NCBI GenBank assembly: GCA_017472115.1
Contig: JAFUQW010000042.1
Span: 1-16,311 of the forward strand
Direction: 5' to 3'
DNA from: Bacteroidales bacterium
GTDB lineage: Bacteria > Bacteroidota > Bacteroidia > Bacteroidales > UBA932
Length of the DNA stretch: 16,311 nucleotides
The notes beneath the pieces are model-generated. The model had not been told where the DNA came from. It was given only the letters and a program-made list of their open reading frames with translations, and made no database searches. The position numbers and the translations under genes are program-made. Of the stretch, positions 13,534-16,311 are shown one piece after another. Positions within the stretch are counted from its first letter, which is position 1. Each line of letters starts with the position of its first letter.

Positions 13534-15144
13534 CTAGAATAGCCCAGGCGTATATCCTAACCAGTGGAGCACAGTCTCACCCCAGACCAGAATCATCACC
13601 CATGCGATGAGCATCATGGTGATACCGAACTTGAATGTGTCGCTCCAGCTGTAGTGATTGGTGGTATAGAGAAGCGCCGCCGGCTTGCTGTTGAACGGCA
13701 GCACATAAACATGTTCGATCAGGAGAGATACCGGGAATGAGAGGCTGAGCGGCGGAAGGCCGAACTGCTGCTCCACACCGATGGCGATAGGCACAAACAC
13801 CAGCGCCCTCATGTTCTTGGACTGGAATATCAGCGCACTGAAAAGCATGAGTCCCGTAAGAAGTATGTAGAGTACGATGAAAGGTGTCTGCGCCGTAATG
13901 CCGAGGGCATCCATTCCCGCACCGACCATCACTGCAGGCAGATCGGTGGCATTGAGACCGGATCCGATTACATACGCACCTGCCGAGAAGATCATCAGAT
14001 GCCATGGAATATCGACGTCGTTCCACTTGACTACACCGATTCCCGGCATCAGGGCTATGATGGCACCGATGAGGACCACAACTTCAGCAGACACTCCGTG
14101 CCAGCTTTCGGTAACCCACATCACGAGCACACCTACGAATATGGCAATTGCCTTGAACTCATCCGTAGTCATCTTGCCCATGGCATCGAGTTCCTGGCGG
14201 AGGCGTTCCATACCGCCCTCGATCTGAGGCTTCTTCTCTTCCGGCTTCAGAGGGAATATCACTTTAACGCCTATGAACCAGCCGATGAGAAGCAGGATCA
14301 TAGCAAGAGGGAAAGCGGCTGCAAGCCAGTCAGAATAGATCATAGTGACTGAGCTGTATGCACCCGTAAGGAGCGATATCGCAAGAAGGTTGGCGCCTGA
14401 GCCGGTCATGAAGGCGCTCGCACCTATATTGATCTGGAACAAGTTCTGGAGCACAAGGTTGCGTCCGAAATTGTTGCGGTTGCCCTGGCTTGCTCCGAAG
14501 ATCGCCGCCACTACCATGAATATAGGAAGAAGGATGGTAGCCTTCACCGTGGTGGCAGAAATGAACATAGATAGGACCACATTGATGACAAGAAAACTGA
14601 AGAATATGCCTGAGGCGCTCTTTCCGAACTTCAGCACGAACCAGAGGGCAAATCTCTTCGCGACCCTTGTCTTGACAAGCATACTTGCGAGAACGAATGA
14701 CAATATATTAAGCCACATTACCGGGTGTCCGAGCTGTGCGAATGCATCCTTCTGCGTGGTCACTCCGCAAAGGATCACGGCCATGATCACCATCAGCGAT
14801 GTCAGGTAGCTCTGTACCGCTTCCGTGATCCAGAGTACGATGGATGCACAAAATATGGCAAGCATGGCATAGCAGGCCCTTATGAAGGCTGCTTCACCGA
14901 TGACTGCAAGCCTTGCCTGCGCCTTGGAAGAAAGTCCCGAGAAGTCGAGGTTATCGAAAAGCGGGATATCGATCACCCAATATATGAGGATGAATACAAG
15001 GGCCGCTATAGGGCCGCCGAGACGGGCCATCCATTTTTCGAATCCGGATTTCTCCATCTTCGGAAGCTTCTCCACCTTATAGTTGTTCATGTCCAGCGGG
15101 TCAAAGACCTGCTCCTGTTCAAGTTCAGTATTCTTATCGGTCAT
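13534..15144 (-). CDS. DASS/SLC13-family anion transporter (CitT/INDY-like) with altered signature motifs
   Basis: Inner-membrane transporter of 536 aa with about 11-12 hydrophobic segments and the inverted-repeat layout of the divalent anion:sodium symporter family, which moves dicarboxylates, citrate or sulfate. Supporting blocks are LWITEAVQSYLTSL (about 104-117), TGSGANLLA in the middle, WHGVSAEVVVLIGAIIALMPGIG and IPWHLMIFSAGAY in the second half. The first family signature, normally SNT at the hairpin tip, reads SAT at 196-198 (ISATTVKATILLP); the matching second site reads LPFNSKPAALLYTT (about 482-495). Both differ from the canonical forms, so ion and substrate choice are uncertain. 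The hydrophilic N-terminal 40 residues are long. Gaps of 77 and 161 bp on its two sides each hold a palindromic repeat, so operon membership with its neighbours is uncertain. Confidence 0.85.
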   Translation of the reverse strand: MTDKNTELEQEQVFDPLDMNNYKVEKLPKMEKSGFEKWMARLGGPIAALVFILIYWVIDIPLFDNLDFSGLSSKAQARLAVIGEAAFIRACYAMLAIFCASIVLWITEAVQSYLTSLMVIMAVILCGVTTQKDAFAQLGHPVMWLNILSFVLASMLVKTRVAKRFALWFVLKFGKSASGIFFSFLVINVVLSMFISATTVKATILLPIFMVVAAIFGASQGNRNNFGRNLVLQNLFQINIGASAFMTGSGANLLAISLLTGAYSSVTMIYSDWLAAAFPLAMILLLIGWFIGVKVIFPLKPEEKKPQIEGGMERLRQELDAMGKMTTDEFKAIAIFVGVLVMWVTESWHGVSAEVVVLIGAIIALMPGIGVVKWNDVDIPWHLMIFSAGAYVIGSGLNATDLPAVMVGAGMDALGITAQTPFIVLYILLTGLMLFSALIFQSKNMRALVFVPIAIGVEQQFGLPPLSLSFPVSLLIEHVYVLPFNSKPAALLYTTNHYSWSDTFKFGITMMLIAWVMILVWGETVLHWLGYTPGLF

Positions 15145-15160
15145 AGTTGTTGGTTTTAAA

Positions 15161-15216
15161 GATCCCCGGTCAAGCCGGGGATGACTGTTGCGTCATTGCC
15201 GGCTTGACCGGCAATC
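15161..15216. repeat. Palindromic repeat with self-complementary arms, upstream of the transporter
   Basis: Arms 15161-15185 and 15192-15216 (25 nt each) match as an inverted repeat at 21 of 25 positions. Each arm is itself a small hairpin around TCAAG/CTTGA (CCCCGG...CCGGGG and TGCCGG...CCGGCA). The four differences between arms come as two compensating pairs, so both inner hairpins stay intact. It lies in the 77-nt gap between the CYTH gene and the transporter start. REP/BIME-like repeats of this kind are often attached to gene ends. Confidence 0.75.
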
Positions 15217-15221
15217 TCAAA

Positions 15222-15695
15222 TTATTTCACCCAGTTCTTATATGGGTTCTTCATAAGCATAGAGTTGTAGTACTTCACATCTCCGGTAACCTCCTCACCG
15301 AGCCACTCAGGCTTAGCAAAAGCCTCGTCCTCGGAAGAAAGCTCGACCTCAGCCACTGTAAGGCCTTCGTTGTCACCGTAGAATTCGTCAACCTCATAAG
15401 TGTGCTCACCGGCCTCAACGAGGTAGCGTGTCTTGTCGATCACACCCGGTTCACAGATCTTGAGAAGTTCCTGCACTTCAGCTACAGGTATCTCCTTCTC
15501 CCACTCGAAACGGCTTGCACCGCTCTCAGAGCCTATACCCTTGATGGTGATGAATCCCTTCTCGCCCTTCACGCGTACACGTACCGTGCGCTCAGGAACC
15601 GAGCTGAGATAACCCTGAGTGATGCGGGTAGCCTTCTTTGCAAACGGCTTGAAGTCGCCTGCAACCAAGAATTTTCTTTCAATTTCCTGTGCCAT
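15222..15695 (-). CDS. CYTH-domain (triphosphate tunnel metalloenzyme) protein
   Basis: Cytosolic protein of 157 aa belonging to the CYTH superfamily, which includes class IV adenylate cyclases, thiamine triphosphatases and bacterial inorganic triphosphatases. It carries the ExExK signature at the N-terminus (E4, E6, K8 in QEIERKF), an RVRVKG strand, an ITIKG strand, KTRYLV, the YEVDEF strand and VAEVELSSED (ExE). These line the tunnel and bind metal and triphosphate. The length is typical of the short single-domain forms, such as those from Nitrosomonas and Clostridium, which hydrolyse tripolyphosphate or NTPs; cyclase activity is less likely but cannot be excluded. I chose ATG 15695, which places ExExK at residue 4; the start six codons upstream would overlap the preceding stop. 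The gene begins 4 nt after the neighbour's stop, implying co-transcription. Confidence 0.88.
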   Translation of the reverse strand: MAQEIERKFLVAGDFKPFAKKATRITQGYLSSVPERTVRVRVKGEKGFITIKGIGSESGASRFEWEKEIPVAEVQELLKICEPGVIDKTRYLVEAGEHTYEVDEFYGDNEGLTVAEVELSSEDEAFAKPEWLGEEVTGDVKYYNSMLMKNPYKNWVK

Positions 15696-15699
15696 GGTA

Positions 15700-16311
15700 C
15701 TATTCGTTTGCAAGTGGTTTGTCTGACATTCCGATCACGCGCTTGATAGCCTGGAGGTAGTTGATGTTCTCAACGCCCTCGAGACCGCAGTCAGCGATGG
15801 TCTTCTTGATATCCTCGATTTCTGTTGACTCGGAGTTGATGGTAACTACCTTCGCACCGTTGATGAGAACGTTGCCCACCTCGCAGATGGTGTCATTCAC
15901 CATATAGCCGAAACGCTGCTTGTGAACGCGTACAGCCGCGAGGTCAGGATTAGCCTTCACCATAGCGATGAACTCGTCGTAGGTGTACTCATCCTTGTCA
16001 AGAGCCGGCATCTCCACCATGAACGCAGGGAAGACCTCGTTCTCGAGAACCGCGCGGGAGATAGGGAACTCGCCCTTCATGAGAGGATTCCACTGCTCGA
16101 GACCGTCAACAGTCTGGACATATGTCTTGATGTCCATCTTTCCATTGCGGATTTTGGTGTTGTTGATGTCGTTCTTGCGTGAGATGATGTAGATCTCGTC
16201 GCTTTCGCGCTCCCATACCTTTTCAGGTACAGGAACGGAAAGACGGGCCATTCTCTTGTGTGCCTCACAGAAGCACTGTCCGAAAGAGCGGAACTCGAAG
16301 CGTGGCTTCGA
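15700..16311 (-). CDS. Divergent CYTH-like protein (5' end outside the window)
   Basis: The frame stays open to the right edge (20 more codons before the Met at 16251, reading SKPRFEFRSFGQ...), so the start lies outside the window and at least 203 aa are visible. I find no named family at first sight, but its blocks line up with the neighbouring CYTH protein: FEFRSF with EIERKF, NTKIRNGKMDIKT with TVRVRVKGEKGFITIKG, and KQRFGYMVNDTICEV...TINSESTEIED with KTRYLVEAGEHTYEV...EVELSSEDEA. On that alignment the first Glu of ExExK is Arg and the C-terminal ExE is lost, so metal binding may be altered. It ends 4 nt before the canonical CYTH gene. A role as partner or regulatory pseudoenzyme is inference. 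The C-terminus (ENINYLQAIKRVIGM) looks well conserved and helical. Confidence 0.55.
   Translation of the reverse strand, partial: SKPRFEFRSFGQCFCEAHKRMARLSVPVPEKVWERESDEIYIISRKNDINNTKIRNGKMDIKTYVQTVDGLEQWNPLMKGEFPISRAVLENEVFPAFMVEMPALDKDEYTYDEFIAMVKANPDLAAVRVHKQRFGYMVNDTICEVGNVLINGAKVVTINSESTEIEDIKKTIADCGLEGVENINYLQAIKRVIGMSDKPLANE

Overview
The window looks like chromosomal DNA from a gut-type member of the Bacteroidota, most likely order Bacteroidales. The grounds are: a lipoprotein with a DUF4988/PL29-lyase-N-terminal-like domain, collagen-like Gly-X-Asp tracts, a BACON-like domain and a Bacteroidales-style leucine-rich repeat (LRR) array; promoter-like boxes of the Bacteroidetes type (TTTG about 19-20 nt before TAnnTTTG); near absence of Shine-Dalgarno sequences; and long perfect hairpins between genes. 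I cannot name the genus. No rRNA, tRNA, CRISPR array, integrase or transposase gene was found.

Layout. On the + strand at the left are hutI (histidine degradation; 20-1387) and a ferritin gene (1869-2354), separated by about 480 bp rich in inverted repeats. A secreted esterase lies convergently (2400-3209, -), and its last codons form one arm of a 21-bp palindrome shared with the ferritin 3' side. After a 596-bp gap holding a perfect 24-bp hairpin, a promoter-like box and a nine-C tract comes a 1478-aa modular surface lipoprotein (3806-8242, +). A convergent terminator hairpin separates it from a minus-strand run: an archaeal-type AAA/STAND ATPase with a 24-bp palindrome over its -33 box; a 747-aa membrane protein with EF-hand-like loops; a 486-aa two-helix membrane protein; a DASS/SLC13-type anion transporter; a CYTH/triphosphate-tunnel protein; and a partial, CYTH-like gene that runs off the right edge.

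How the genes relate. The two CYTH-fold genes are 4 nt apart and are probably co-transcribed. The 486-aa and 747-aa membrane proteins are adjacent and co-oriented (64 nt apart) and may work together, but I recognise no function for either. The left-hand genes are unrelated housekeeping or stress functions. The surface lipoprotein is the main accessory-type gene: three tandem DUF4988-like/collagen-like modules, Ig-like and BACON-like domains, an EF-hand-like loop and then LRRs, with a sharp AT-rich block inside the LRR array.

The most notable signal is a set of palindromic elements of different families. One (179-291) lies inside the hutI reading frame and is translated, adding residues to the N-terminal part of the enzyme, much as Rickettsia palindromic elements do. 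Two others (about 13392-13519 and 15161-15216) flank the transporter gene, and one of these shows compensatory changes that keep small hairpins intact in each arm. These look like dispersed repeats that have colonised the genome, but copy number cannot be tested from this window.
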